From NCBI GenBank assembly GCA_903825645.1, contig CAIKBL010000008.1, forward strand, positions 1 to 48,817: a stretch of 48,817 nucleotides of DNA. The letters run 5' to 3'. The position numbers and the translations under genes were made by a program. Origin of the DNA: an uncultured Pseudomonadota bacterium (lineage in GTDB: Bacteria; Pseudomonadota; Gammaproteobacteria; Ga0077536). Under the pieces are notes generated by a model, which saw only the letters and a program-made list of their open reading frames with translations, had not been told where the DNA came from and ran no database searches. Shown one piece after another: positions 17,109 to 27,016 of the stretch (its first letter is position 1; each line of letters starts with the position of its first letter).

Positions 17109-17573
17109 AAACGACCGCTGGTACAAACTGTCGCCCCGGACAAGGAACCAGTTGCCGGTGCTCGTCTCAATTTATTTCCACGTGCGGCAATAGGTGAACT
17201 TTTTACCGCGAGAGAAAGTTAACGACGTGTGAAGTCGCTCAAAAAGCGCTCGACCCCGAAACACAAGTCGGGTACGGATGGGCGCAAAATCACCTTGATT
17301 GATAAGAATGGGTGGCCTAGACTTGCCCCTGTATTCGAGTTTAGGTATGCTTCGGGGCACGCCAGCGTTTTGAAATTACCCGTTACAAAACAGCTTGTTA
17401 TACGCTCTGGTAGAGGGCCAAGTGCACTCCGCCAACTCCTTGAAGGGTCAGAGTTCGTTTTTCCCATGCGTCGTTCGGTACTTGGCCGAATCACGACGCG
17501 CTCCGCCTTCTGCCGGAAGGCTGGCACGTTAAGACACGCGCCGGTTTGATCTCTCTTCGTCAGGATCTTCATC
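17109..17573. other. Island-to-chromosome junction region, no recognised gene
   Basis: Between the IS3 remnant and ppiD there are 465 bases with no gene I can name. A plus-strand frame of 106 codons from 17229 has no recognisable domain or good ribosome site. The island's right boundary should lie here, but I see no convincing copy of the tRNA 3' end; the best partial match is nine bases (17499-17507). The ppiD promoter is probably within the last 200 bases. Confidence 0.4.
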
Positions 17574-19481
17574 ATGTTGCAGTTCATTCGCGAAAAAGCA
17601 CAGGGCATGGTCGCCGCCATCATCGTTCTTTTCCTCTGCCTGACTTTTGCGGTATGGGGCGTTGAGTCTTATCTCAAAGCGGCAAGTGAAGTGATTGTCG
17701 CCAAGATTAATGGCGAATCCGTCCCGCTCAAAGAATACCAAACGGCCTTCCAACGGCTGAGACAACGCGCCCAGGCTCAGCTTGGGGAGAGCTTCGACCC
17801 AGTAGTCTGGACCCAAGAGGCGACCAAGCGACAAACCCTTGATTACGTGGTTGAAGAGCACCTGCTTGCGCAGACCGTTGACCGTGCCAGGCTGCGGATC
17901 ACCAACGATCAGGTTGCCGGGTACCTGCGGACATCGCCGAATTTTCAGGTGGACGGCAAATTCTCGAGTGAACGTTATCATCAGGTGGTGTCTATGCTCG
18001 GCTTTGACGAGCGCGGTTACGAGGCCCAGGCGCGGAAAGATCTGGCCTATCAGCAGCTGCGCGCGGGCGTCTTGGCGTCCGTGTTCGTGATGCCGGCAGA
18101 AGTTTCGCGAGTTCAACAGCTTGAGGGACAGACGCGTACGATCGGGTATGCGATGGTGTCACCCACTGAGCCGTCAAAAGAAGTGATTCCGGAAGCCTCG
18201 ATTAGTCCTTATTTCGAGCAGCACAAGGAAGCCTACCGCGTCGAAGATAAGGTGGCGCTCGAATATGTCGAGCTCAAACTTTCAGACTTGGTGCCCGGCG
18301 TCGTGGTGACGAAGGAAGCCCTCGAGAAGTACTACGATGCGCACAAACCGGAGTTCTCAGTTGAAGAGCGACGCGGCGCAAATCACATCCTCGTGACCGC
18401 GAAGCCCGACGCCACGGCCGACGAATTAGCGGCCGCGCGCCGCAAAGCGCTTGCGCTGAAAGCCCTGGTGATGGCTGGCAAATCGTTCGAGGATGTCGCG
18501 AAAATCAGCTCCGACGATATTGGATCGCGCGCAGAGGGTGGTGCGACGGGTTTGTTTGGGCGCGGCGTCATGGCCCCCGAATTTGAACAAGCCGTTTTCA
18601 GCATGAAAGTCGGTGAGGTGAGTGAGCCGGTGAAGACGAGTTTCGGCTATCACATCATCCGCTTGAATGAGATTAAGCCGGCGCACATTACGCCGCTCGC
18701 GGAGGCCAAACCGGAGCTGGAGAGCAAGGTCCGACGCGAAATCGCGGAGACCCAATACTTTGAAACAGCTGAGCGCTTCAATGACACAATTTATGAACAC
18801 CCGGATTCCTTGAAGGAGTCGGCGACGCAGCTGGGGATGAAAATGCAGACGGCATCACCCCAGACTCGAGCGGAAATCACCGCAATGTTTAGCGCCGGCG
18901 TCGCGGATGCCATCTGGCAGCCCGAAGTCCTGACACAGGGCTTGGCCAGCCCGCCGGTCGAAATCGGCCAGGATCGCGTTGTGGCGCTGCGGGTGACGAA
19001 ATACGAGCCTTCCCACCTGCCCAAACTGGAGGCGGTGAAGGCGGCGATCATTGCCGAGCTGCAGACGCAACGGGTCCGTGAAGCGGCGAAGACGCGCGGT
19101 ACCGCCCTTTTAGCGCGCCTAAAGAAGGGCGAAGCAGGCTCGACCCTCGCCATCGCCGAGAAGCTGGTCTGGGAGTCGTTCAAGGATGTCCCACGTGATG
19201 ACGCCAGACTAAATCGCAATGTCTTGCGCGCGGCCTTCCGCACGTCGCTGGAACATCCCGGGGATAAGACTTTTCTGGGTGTCGAGTCGGAGGCCGGCAA
19301 TTACGCCGTCGTGCAGGTTTCTGAGCTGCGGCAACCGGCGGTCGCTGCGGAGACCACCGGTGCCTCACACAGCAAGATTACGGAGACCTTGTCGCGTGCC
19401 CGCGCGTTGGTCGGCTGGCAGGATTTTATGGCGTCTCTAAAAGCCTCAGCGAAGATAGAGACTCATCCAGAAAGCCTCTAG
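17574..19481 (+). CDS. ppiD: Periplasmic folding chaperone PpiD
   Basis: A 635-residue membrane-anchored protein of the SurA/PpiD group, close to the usual 620-640. One transmembrane segment lies at residues 12-30 (VAAIIVLFLCLTFAVWGV), then a SurA-like N-terminal domain with the NGESVPLKEYQTAFQ start. The parvulin peptidyl-prolyl isomerase domain is near 262-360 (ANHILVTAKPDATADEL, GLFGRGVMAPEFEQAVF and SFGYHIIRLNEI). A C-terminal PpiD domain follows. It helps newly secreted proteins leave the SecYEG channel. The ATG at 17574 has AGGA nearby. In relatives it follows hupB and often a tRNA pair; here island DNA lies upstream. It converges on fabI. Confidence 0.93.
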   Translation: MLQFIREKAQGMVAAIIVLFLCLTFAVWGVESYLKAASEVIVAKINGESVPLKEYQTAFQRLRQRAQAQLGESFDPVVWTQEATKRQTLDYVVEEHLLAQTVDRARLRITNDQVAGYLRTSPNFQVDGKFSSERYHQVVSMLGFDERGYEAQARKDLAYQQLRAGVLASVFVMPAEVSRVQQLEGQTRTIGYAMVSPTEPSKEVIPEASISPYFEQHKEAYRVEDKVALEYVELKLSDLVPGVVVTKEALEKYYDAHKPEFSVEERRGANHILVTAKPDATADELAAARRKALALKALVMAGKSFEDVAKISSDDIGSRAEGGATGLFGRGVMAPEFEQAVFSMKVGEVSEPVKTSFGYHIIRLNEIKPAHITPLAEAKPELESKVRREIAETQYFETAERFNDTIYEHPDSLKESATQLGMKMQTASPQTRAEITAMFSAGVADAIWQPEVLTQGLASPPVEIGQDRVVALRVTKYEPSHLPKLEAVKAAIIAELQTQRVREAAKTRGTALLARLKKGEAGSTLAIAEKLVWESFKDVPRDDARLNRNVLRAAFRTSLEHPGDKTFLGVESEAGNYAVVQVSELRQPAVAAETTGASHSKITETLSRARALVGWQDFMASLKASAKIETHPESL

Positions 19482-19508
19482 CGGGCTGTCCGTGCGAACC
19501 GGGGTCCC

Positions 19509-19529
19509 TGCCCGCCATCGGCGCGGGCA
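19509..19529. terminator. Hairpin between ppiD and fabI
   Basis: A perfect 7-bp inverted repeat, TGCCCGC (19509-19515) and GCGGGCA (19523-19529), lies between the ends of the converging genes. No T-tract follows, so its strength is doubtful. Confidence 0.45.
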
Positions 19530-19543
19530 AGACTAGCGCCAGG

Positions 19544-20329
19544 TCAGAGCAGCCCGGTCATCCCCATGATGTTGTAACCACAGTCCGCGTAGGTAATTTC
19601 GCCCGTCACGGCTGATGCCATGTCTGAGCACAGGAACGCGGCTACGTTGCCCACTTCTTCGATGGTGACGTTACGGCGCAGCGGTGCCGCCTTCTCTACA
19701 TGTTCGAGAAATTTACGCATGTCCTTGATGCCGGAAGCCGCCAAGGTGCGGATCGGGCCGGCGGATATTCCGTTGACTCTGATCCCCTCGGGCCCAAGGC
19801 TGTCCGCCATGTAACGAACATTGGCCTCGAGGCTCGCTTTTGCAAGCCCCATCACGTTGTAGCTCGGCATCGTGCGCACAGCGCCGAGATAACTCATCGT
19901 CAGCATGGCGCCCTTGCGCCCCTGCATCATGCGACGTGCCGCGTTGCCGAGGGCAGCGAAGCTGTAAGAGCTGATCTCGTGGGCCACACGGAAACCTTCA
20001 CGAGTGACCGATTCCAGATATTCTCCTTGTAGCTCCTCGCGTGGCGCAAAAGCCACCGAGTGCACCAGAATATCCAAGTGATCCCAGTAATCATCGAGCA
20101 AATCGAAAACATTCTGAATTTCCGCATCGCTTTGCACTTCGCAGGGCAGCGCGATCTCGGAGCCGCACTCGGCGGCGAAGTCTTCAACCCGTGAGCGAAG
20201 ACGTTCATTCTGATAGGTGAAAGCGAGCTCTGCGCCTTCCCGGCGCATGGCCTCCGCGATCCCCCAGGCGATCGAACGGTTACTGGCTACACCAACGATG
20301 AGAGCTTTTTTTCCCTCGAGTATCCCCAT
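19544..20329 (-). CDS. fabI: Enoyl-[acyl-carrier-protein] reductase (NADH) FabI
   Basis: A 261-residue short-chain dehydrogenase that catalyses the last step of each fatty acid elongation round, reducing enoyl-ACP with NADH. The cofactor site is [13 protein letters not shown] at 13-25. The catalytic residues fall as in E. coli FabI: Tyr147, Tyr157 and Lys164 in [21 protein letters not shown]. The tail [16 protein letters not shown] is typical. The length is normal. It is transcribed alone, converging with ppiD and diverging from the transporter genes. The conserved site suggests sensitivity to FabI inhibitors such as triclosan, though that is inference. Confidence 0.96.
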   Translation of the reverse strand: MGILEGKKALIVGVASNRSIAWGIAEAMRREGAELAFTYQNERLRSRVEDFAAECGSEIALPCEVQSDAEIQNVFDLLDDYWDHLDILVHSVAFAPREELQGEYLESVTREGFRVAHEISSYSFAALGNAARRMMQGRKGAMLTMSYLGAVRTMPSYNVMGLAKASLEANVRYMADSLGPEGIRVNGISAGPIRTLAASGIKDMRKFLEHVEKAAPLRRNVTIEEVGNVAAFLCSDMASAVTGEITYADCGYNIMGMTGLL

Positions 20330-20535
20330 GACGCACGCGCTCCAAAGACATTACGGTACAGATATGTTTTCCCCGCGGCTTTCAAAGCCGGGCACGCAAA
20401 GTGTACAGTGCAGCGCGGAACCTGTCCCCTCTTCGGCGGGGGCGGGGCATACTTGCCACTTCAAGGCGGGCCTGGGATGTCTGGATACAAAGGCAGCGTC
20501 GGTTGAAATCAGCACGCAGGAGGGATGAACTCGCT

Positions 20536-22686
20536 TTGGGCAGGATAGCGACCATGCTGATTGTCCTGTCGGCAGGACAGGCCTATGGCGCCTTGACGGA
20601 GCCCTGGAACGCGCCGTACCCGCTAGGCGCGCGCGGCAGCTCCGTGCTTTTCTCGACCTTCCAGGAGCGCCCCAAACATCTTGATCCGGCGAGTTCGTAT
20701 AGCGAGAACGAAGCGCTTTTCACCGGACAGGTCTACGAGCCGCCGCTGCAATATCATTTTTTGAAGAGGCCTTATACACTGGCGCCGTTGACTGCGGAAG
20801 CGGTCCCGAGTCCTGTGTATCTGGATGCCCAGGGTCGAATGCTGCCGGCGGACGCCCCCGATCAAGACATCAAACGGGCGGTCTATCGGTTGAAAATACG
20901 ACCGGGGATCCGGTTCGCACCGCATCCGGCGTTCGCACGCGATGCGGCCGGTCGCGCGCGCTATCACACCCTGACGCGTGCGGAAATCGACCATTTTGGT
21001 GCCCTGGAAAATTTCCCCTACACGGGCACGCGTGAACTCACCGCCGCTGATTACGTCTACGAAATCGCGCGACTCGCCCATCCGCATCTGCATTCGCCCA
21101 TTCTGGGCGTGATGGGACGCTACATTCTTGGACTGGATGTGCTTGCCAAGCGCTTGCGCAGCGAGGATTTTGCCGAGGACGCCTACCTTGATTTGCGCCA
21201 ATTCGAGTTGCCGGGGGCGCGAGTCATCGATCGCTATACGTTCGAAATTACTCTCGCGGAAAAATACCCGCAGTTTGTGTTCTGGCTGGCGATGTCCTTT
21301 TTTGCCCCGGTTCCCTGGGAAGCCGATGCGTTCTATGCTCAGCCCGGTATGGCGGCCCACAACCTGTCGCTGGACTGGCACCCGGTGGGGACGGGACCTT
21401 ATAGGCTACGCGAGAACAATCCTAACCGCCGGATGGTGCTGGTGCGCAATCCAGACTTCCATGACGAGCGTTATCCCAGCGAGGGCGAAGCAAGCGACGC
21501 GGCGCGAGGCTTTCTCAAGCGTGCAGGTGCTCGTCTGCCGTTTATCGATGAAGTCGATTTCATGCTGGAACGCGAAGAAATCCCCGAATGGAATAAATTC
21601 CTGCAGGGATACTACGACAGTTCCGGGGTGGCGCCTGACGGGTTTGACCAGGCTATTCGCTTCAATGTCGATGGGCAGCCAGAGTTGACCCCTGTGATGG
21701 CCGCTCGCCACATCGTCCTCAACGTCGCTACGCAGCCGTCGATCAGCTATCTCGGTTTCAATATGCTCGATTCAGTGGTCGGCGGGGAGAGCGCCCGCGC
21801 GCGGCTGTTACGACAAGCGATCGCCGTTGCGGTGGATATTGAAGAAATGATTTCGATTTTTGGCAATGGGCGCGGGGTGCCGGCACAAGGGCCGTTACCG
21901 CCGGGGATCTTCGGACACCGTGAAGGGGCGGCCGGGATCAACCCCGTGGTCTACGAATGGAAAGATGGACGTGCCCAACGCCGCCCGCTCACACAGGCAC
22001 AGGCGTTGCTGCGCGAGGCCGGCTACCCGGCGGGTGTCGATCCCACCACGGGTCACCCCCTAGTCCTGTATTTCGATGCGACCACGACCGGCCCCGACAT
22101 GAAGTCTTTGTTCAACTGGTATCGCAAACAGTTCGCGAAGCTCGGCATCGAACTGGTGATTCGGACCACAGACTACAATCGTTTCCAGGACAAGATGAAG
22201 AAAGGGCAAGCTCAAATTTTCAGCTGGGGCTGGAATGCCGATTACCCAGATCCCGAGAATTTCCTGTTTCTCTTGTACGGACCCCATAGCAAGGTATCCA
22301 CCGATGGCGAGAATGCTACGAACTATGCCAATCCCGCGTTTGATGCGCTCTTTCGCCAAATGCGCAGTCTGCCGGACGGGGCGGTCCGTCAAGCGGTGAT
22401 TGATCGGCTGCTGACATTGGTGCGGTACGACTGCCCGTGGATTTGGGGATTCCATCCGCAAGCGTATTCCCTGCAACATGCGTGGGTGGGCAACGCCAAA
22501 CCCAACACGATGGCGCGCAACGGACTCAAATACCGCAGTATCGATCCCACGCTACGGGTGGCACAGCAGCGAGAATGGAACCAGCCCGTCACGCGGGTCC
22601 TTCTGTGGGCCGGCGGATTCGCTGTGGCGGGGCTTATTCCGGCACTCGTCGGCCAATATCGTCGACGACGGGCGACCGCGCTGTGA
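20536..22686 (+). CDS. Extracellular solute-binding protein, YejA/OppA family, with C-terminal membrane anchor
   Basis: A periplasmic binding protein of family 5 (peptides or similar), about 716 residues with the chosen start. Typical segments are HLDPASSYSENEALFTGQVYEPP, the DWHPVGTGPYRL motif and LSYLGFN-type ISYLGFNMLD near the hinge. A short signal-like segment (ATMLIVLSAGQAYGA) is at the start. TTG 20536 is chosen because AGGAGG lies 12 bases upstream; ATG 20554 or an upstream GTG at 20401 are alternatives. Unusually, the C-terminus ends in a hydrophobic helix (VLLWAGGFAVAGLIPALVG) followed by basic residues, so the protein may be held in the inner membrane. It overlaps the first permease by one base. 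Confidence 0.85.
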   Translation: MGRIATMLIVLSAGQAYGALTEPWNAPYPLGARGSSVLFSTFQERPKHLDPASSYSENEALFTGQVYEPPLQYHFLKRPYTLAPLTAEAVPSPVYLDAQGRMLPADAPDQDIKRAVYRLKIRPGIRFAPHPAFARDAAGRARYHTLTRAEIDHFGALENFPYTGTRELTAADYVYEIARLAHPHLHSPILGVMGRYILGLDVLAKRLRSEDFAEDAYLDLRQFELPGARVIDRYTFEITLAEKYPQFVFWLAMSFFAPVPWEADAFYAQPGMAAHNLSLDWHPVGTGPYRLRENNPNRRMVLVRNPDFHDERYPSEGEASDAARGFLKRAGARLPFIDEVDFMLEREEIPEWNKFLQGYYDSSGVAPDGFDQAIRFNVDGQPELTPVMAARHIVLNVATQPSISYLGFNMLDSVVGGESARARLLRQAIAVAVDIEEMISIFGNGRGVPAQGPLPPGIFGHREGAAGINPVVYEWKDGRAQRRPLTQAQALLREAGYPAGVDPTTGHPLVLYFDATTTGPDMKSLFNWYRKQFAKLGIELVIRTTDYNRFQDKMKKGQAQIFSWGWNADYPDPENFLFLLYGPHSKVSTDGENATNYANPAFDALFRQMRSLPDGAVRQAVIDRLLTLVRYDCPWIWGFHPQAYSLQHAWVGNAKPNTMARNGLKYRSIDPTLRVAQQREWNQPVTRVLLWAGGFAVAGLIPALVGQYRRRRATAL

Positions 22687-23666
22687 TGACTTATCTGATC
22701 CGTCGTATCCTCTATGCCGTCCCCATCCTGCTTGGGGTGAATGTGATCACCTTCGTGTTGTTCTTCGTGGTCAATTCCCCGGACAACATGGCACGTATGC
22801 ATCTCGGGCAGCGCTACGTCACGGAGCAGGCGATCGAGAACTGGAAACATGTGCATGGCTACGATTTGCCCCGTCTTTGGAATCCGGAGGCGGCTGGTAC
22901 CGGGCATGTTACGCGGACTATCTTTTATCAGAACTCGGTGCGACTGTTCATGCTCGACTTCGGGCGCTCAGACGGCGGCCGTGACATTGGCTTCGACATC
23001 CGGCAAAGGATGGTGCCGAGTCTCTCGATTGCAGTGCCCGTGCTGATCATTGAACTGTTTTTGAGTGTGGCATTTGGCCTTGCAGTCGCGCTCCTGCGCG
23101 GATCCTATCTCGATCGCTGGATTACCTTGCTGTGCGTCGCTGGGATGTCGATATCCAGTCTTTTTTTCATCATTGCGGGTCAGTATCTGGTGGCGCGTGT
23201 CTGGCGTTTAGCGCCTATTTCGGGTTACGCGGGCGGTCTCGAGTCCGTGAAATTTTTAGTGCTGCCGGTCTTCGTGCAAGTCATCTCGGGGCTTGGCGCC
23301 AACGTACGGTGGAACCGAACGGTGTTTCTTGAAGAAGTGTCCCGGGACTATGTGCGAACGGCTTGGGCCAAAGGCCTGACTGAATCCGGTGTGCTGTCTC
23401 GACATATTCTTCGCAATGCGCTGTTGCCGCTGTTGACGACCATCGTGGTGACGTTGCCCGGACTGTTCCTTGGCAGTCTTATCACCGAATCTTTTTTCGC
23501 CATCCCCGGATTGGGCAGTTATACGATCGACGCGATCCAGAGCCAGGATTTCGCCATTGTGCGCGCGATGGTTTTTCTCGGCTCTCTGTTGTACATCGTC
23601 GGCCTGATGCTGACGGACATTTCTTACGCGTGGGCCGATCCACGGGTTCGCCTGGCGGAGACCTGA
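22686..23666 (+). CDS. ABC transporter permease, YejB/OppB family
   Basis: A 326-residue inner-membrane permease. It begins with the usual MTYLIRRILYAVPILLGVN, has a periplasmic loop (residues 30-90) and five more hydrophobic segments. The cytoplasmic EAA loop, which contacts the ATPase, is DYVRTAWAKGLTESGVLSRH followed by LRNALLPLLTTI. ATG 22686 overlaps the binding-protein stop; the frame is open further upstream but that is inside the preceding gene. It pairs with the next permease to form the channel. Confidence 0.92.
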   Translation: MTYLIRRILYAVPILLGVNVITFVLFFVVNSPDNMARMHLGQRYVTEQAIENWKHVHGYDLPRLWNPEAAGTGHVTRTIFYQNSVRLFMLDFGRSDGGRDIGFDIRQRMVPSLSIAVPVLIIELFLSVAFGLAVALLRGSYLDRWITLLCVAGMSISSLFFIIAGQYLVARVWRLAPISGYAGGLESVKFLVLPVFVQVISGLGANVRWNRTVFLEEVSRDYVRTAWAKGLTESGVLSRHILRNALLPLLTTIVVTLPGLFLGSLITESFFAIPGLGSYTIDAIQSQDFAIVRAMVFLGSLLYIVGLMLTDISYAWADPRVRLAET

Positions 23667-25030
23667 TGGTGAAACCGGTGCTGCTGCCGACCGATGTCGC
23701 GTTTCTCAGTTCGCTATTGCTCGTGGGGCTGTATTTTTGGGCGGTGCGTCGCGATTTATTGATGCGCGAACGCTGGCGGACGGTGCTGGCGACGCCCACT
23801 GGTGGGGCTGCGGCCTTGATCTTGTGTCTCTACGTCGCGGTGGCCGGCCTCGATTGTCTGCGCGTCGAGATCAATGGCGAGACGAAGAGCTTGCTTGACT
23901 ACCTGGTCTCGCCGCTCCGCGAACATGTCGAGACGACCTATTCAGCCCCTTTCGCCGCCTATGGCTATGCGCGGGAAGTTATTCCCGGGGCGAGCGGGGC
24001 GGCACGTCAGGATTACCCGCGGTTGCGCTACGGAGCACGCCATCTGGCCCAACCGTCGCGGCAAATGCACGCTGATGTGTTGCGGCGTGGCATGGCAGGC
24101 GCGGGCCTCGGTCTGTTGTTTTTAGGTGGGTTGCTGGCGCTGGTGAATCGTCTGCGCGGGCGGCCGCTGGCCGGCATGTTTACCCCACTCACCGAGTCCA
24201 CGTGGCGGCTGCAATGGCTGACGGCGGCATCCATTTGTCTCGCGCTCGGGTGGGTCATCTGTCTTGCCCCCTATTACCACGTGCTGGGCACTGACAAAGT
24301 CGGCAATGACGTCCTGTATCTCACGCTAAAAAGTATCCGCACGGGACTTGTGCTGGGCGTTGTCTCCTCCTTTATCACGCTGCCACTGGCGGTGATTTTC
24401 GGGATCCCTGCGGGTTATTTCGGGGGGTGGATCGACGATCTCGTGCAATATCTCTACACCACCTTCTCTTCGGTGCCGGGCGTGTTACTGATCGCGTCCG
24501 CGGCGTTGTCCCTTGATCTCCTGCTTCAGCAGCATGCGAGCGCATTCCCCTCGCTACTGGCGCGCGCAGACATGAAGCTGCTCGCGCTATGCCTGGTGCT
24601 CGGACTGACCGGTTGGACCGGGCTGTGTCGGCTGTTGCGCGCAGACGTCATGAAGTTGCGTGTCGCGGAGTTTGTCACGGCCGCACGTGCCCTGGGTACG
24701 CCGCCGCTGAAAATCTTGCTACAGCATCTTCTGCCGAATACATTTCATCTCATTCTGATTACGACCGTGCTGGATTTCAGCGGACTGGTTCTCGCGGAAG
24801 CGGTGCTGACCTACGTCGATATCGGGGTTGATCCCAGCATGGAGAGTTGGGGCAACATGATAAACGGTGCTCGCCTGGAGCTCGCACGGGAGCCCGCGGT
24901 GTGGTGGTCGCTGTTGGCCGCTTTTTGCGGCATGTTAGGACTGGTGTTAGCCGCCAACCTGTTCGCCGACGCGATGCGTGACGCGTTCGATCCCAAATTG
25001 CGCGGGGCCACGTCCCCGTCATCGTCGTAA
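23666..25030 (+). CDS. ABC transporter permease, YejE/OppC family, with enlarged N-terminal region
   Basis: The C-terminal 260 residues are a normal OppC-type permease: HVLGTDKVGNDVLYL, the channel segments, and the EAA loop DVMKLRVAEFVTAARALGTPP. The first 190 residues are unusual, with two or three extra hydrophobic segments and a soluble stretch near residues 70-145, giving 454 residues against about 300-340 for the family. The ATG at 23666 overlaps the stop of the previous permease. What the extra part does is unknown; it may contact the membrane-anchored binding protein. Confidence 0.9.
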   Translation: MVKPVLLPTDVAFLSSLLLVGLYFWAVRRDLLMRERWRTVLATPTGGAAALILCLYVAVAGLDCLRVEINGETKSLLDYLVSPLREHVETTYSAPFAAYGYAREVIPGASGAARQDYPRLRYGARHLAQPSRQMHADVLRRGMAGAGLGLLFLGGLLALVNRLRGRPLAGMFTPLTESTWRLQWLTAASICLALGWVICLAPYYHVLGTDKVGNDVLYLTLKSIRTGLVLGVVSSFITLPLAVIFGIPAGYFGGWIDDLVQYLYTTFSSVPGVLLIASAALSLDLLLQQHASAFPSLLARADMKLLALCLVLGLTGWTGLCRLLRADVMKLRVAEFVTAARALGTPPLKILLQHLLPNTFHLILITTVLDFSGLVLAEAVLTYVDIGVDPSMESWGNMINGARLELAREPAVWWSLLAAFCGMLGLVLAANLFADAMRDAFDPKLRGATSPSSS

Positions 25031-25032
25031 TT

Positions 25033-26640
25033 ATGTCGCTACTCGAAATCCAGGATTTGATCATCGAAGTGGGTCGAGCCGGCGCGCCGGCGCAGGTCGT
25101 GGCCGGGCTAAATTTATGTGTGGAGCGCGGCAGTACGACCGTGCTCGTCGGCGAATCTGGCAGCGGGAAGTCCATGAGTGCGCTTGGGATTGTGCGACTG
25201 CTACCCCGTGCCGCCCGCATCAAAGGCGGCGCGGTGTTGCTCGAGGGGCAGGATCTACTCCGAATTTCTGAGGCGGCGATGTGCGATGTCCGGGGCGCAC
25301 GCATTGGGTTCGTGTTTCAAGAGCCACAGGATGCGCTCAATCCAGTGATGCGAGTGGGGGACCAGATAGGCGAGGTTCTGACCCGCCATCGGGGCTTACG
25401 CGGACTGGCGCGCCGCACGCGCGTGGTAGAGCTTCTCGAAGCGGTGGGTATTCCGGAAGCAGGACAACGGCTCAATGGATATCCGCATCAATTTTCTGGC
25501 GGCATGAAGCAACGGGTCATGCTGGCCATTGCCCTCGCCGGCGAGCCCGATCTCCTGATCGCGGACGCGCCGACGACTGCGCTGGATGTGTCGACCCAAG
25601 CGCAAATTCTGACCCTGTTGCGTAGCGAGCAGCAGCAGCGTGGCATGGGTATGCTGTTCATCACGCATGATTTGGCTGTGGCGCATCAAGTGGCGGACAC
25701 GCTGGCTGTGATGCAGGCCGGTCGACTGGTCGAAATCGGATCGCATGCCGATATTTTCGAACGACCGACGCACCCCTACACCCAACACCTACTCCGCGTT
25801 TCGCCGCGCATCCAGCCCGATCTGGCGCCGCCGCCGCTACCCGTTGAGGCAGAACCACTGCTGATCGCGCGCGGCTTATGTGTACGCTTTCCGGGCAGAC
25901 GGGGGTTGTTCGGTCGGATCATCACGCAAGTCACCGCGGTCGATAACGTTGATCTGATCGTGCACGGCGGCGAAACAGTGGCGATTGTCGGCGAGTCTGG
26001 CTCGGGTAAAACTACCTTGGGTCGCGGTTTGCTCCGACTCCTTCAGGTGGACGCCGGCAGCGTAAATTTTGGGGGACGTGAATTCTTCGAACTCGATCGC
26101 AAAGCGCTGCGCCAGGCGAGACGTGACATACAGGTCGTGTTTCAAGATCCGTTCTCTTCGATGAATCCAAGGCTTACCGTGCGGGAGATCATCGAGGAAG
26201 GGATGACGGCACAGGGCTTGGGCGGTAGTCGGCAGGGGCGCGAGCAGCGGGTGGCGCGGTTGCTCGAACAGGTCGGGCTCGAAGCTGCCTCCATCGCGCG
26301 CTTTCCGCATGAGTTCTCCGGCGGCCAGCGGCAGCGGATTTGCATTGCCCGTGCGCTCGCCGTGGAGCCTAAACTACTCGTCTGTGACGAGCCGACCAGT
26401 GCCCTGGATGTGTCGGTCCAGGCACAGATCTTGACCCTGCTGCGAACGCTGCAACAGGAGATGGGGTTGGCCTATCTGTTCATTACGCACAACCTTGGGG
26501 TTGTCGCGCAAATTGCCCACCGCGTGGTGGTGATGCACCAGGGGCGTATTGTCGAGAGCGGGCCCACACAGACCGTGTTGTTCAAACCAACGCACCCCTA
26601 CACACAGAGCCTGCTGGCGGCAGTGCCGCGACTCCCTTGA
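25033..26640 (+). CDS. ABC transporter ATP-binding protein with two ATPase domains, YejF family
   Basis: A 535-residue fusion of two oligopeptide-type ATPases, as in YejF. Domain 1 has Walker A GESGSGKS near residue 39-46, signature FSGGMKQR and an [13 protein letters not shown] Walker B in which the usual DEP is DAP, so the catalytic glutamate is replaced by alanine. Domain 2 has Walker A GESGSGKT, signature FSGGQRQR and [14 protein letters not shown] with the glutamate intact. One working and one degenerate site is a pattern known in asymmetric ABC transporters. Each domain ends with the Opp-type THPYTQ segment. It follows the permease by two bases and completes a four-gene operon. Confidence 0.93.
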   Translation: MSLLEIQDLIIEVGRAGAPAQVVAGLNLCVERGSTTVLVGESGSGKSMSALGIVRLLPRAARIKGGAVLLEGQDLLRISEAAMCDVRGARIGFVFQEPQDALNPVMRVGDQIGEVLTRHRGLRGLARRTRVVELLEAVGIPEAGQRLNGYPHQFSGGMKQRVMLAIALAGEPDLLIADAPTTALDVSTQAQILTLLRSEQQQRGMGMLFITHDLAVAHQVADTLAVMQAGRLVEIGSHADIFERPTHPYTQHLLRVSPRIQPDLAPPPLPVEAEPLLIARGLCVRFPGRRGLFGRIITQVTAVDNVDLIVHGGETVAIVGESGSGKTTLGRGLLRLLQVDAGSVNFGGREFFELDRKALRQARRDIQVVFQDPFSSMNPRLTVREIIEEGMTAQGLGGSRQGREQRVARLLEQVGLEAASIARFPHEFSGGQRQRICIARALAVEPKLLVCDEPTSALDVSVQAQILTLLRTLQQEMGLAYLFITHNLGVVAQIAHRVVVMHQGRIVESGPTQTVLFKPTHPYTQSLLAAVPRLP

Positions 26641-27016
26641 CGCCGGCGCCCGCGACCGCAGGGCAGGTCTGTCGGTCTTTCTGGCGCGGGAGCAGGAGGC
26701 GCAAAATGCTGCGGCCGGTGCCCGATGCGGATTGAGACACGGGGGTCTCGATGTCAATCACCGGAGAGATGTACGGGGGGCACGGTTTGTGGGCGGCGTA
26801 CACCGCGACGGTCGCGTCCGCGGGACTTTGGGACATGGCCCGCGCGCGGTGTATGGAGGCTGTGACACGCACGCCACGCTTTCGCCAACACCTGCGCCAT
26901 TCGCGGCCGCGACGGGGTGAACAATCGTGGCCTTGCGGGCAAAGGCTTGGTTGGATGGGGCTGTCGTCAGGGTCCGGCTCAGCTAGAATCAACGCCTTCC
27001 TACAAAGGTCCTCCGC
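26641..27016. other. 376-bp stretch with no convincing gene
   Basis: Reading frames of about 120-135 codons exist on both strands (26549-26920 plus, 26582-26992 minus) but overlap each other, intrude on the ATPase gene, and show no domain or good ribosome site. The sequence is GC-rich. The last 40 bases before 27017 would hold the promoter of the next gene (TAGAAT near 26983). Confidence 0.4.

Noticed and set aside
17499-17507. CGCTCCGCC as a possible right attachment-site copy of the tRNA end
   Set aside because: Only nine bases match and the CCA end is not included; in GC-rich DNA this is expected by chance.
17229-17549. A 106-codon plus-strand frame before ppiD
   Set aside because: No domain, no good ribosome site, and it lies at the island junction; kept as intergenic.
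26582-26992. A 136-codon minus-strand frame after the ABC ATPase
   Set aside because: It overlaps the ATPase end and another frame on the opposite strand, with no domain or ribosome site.
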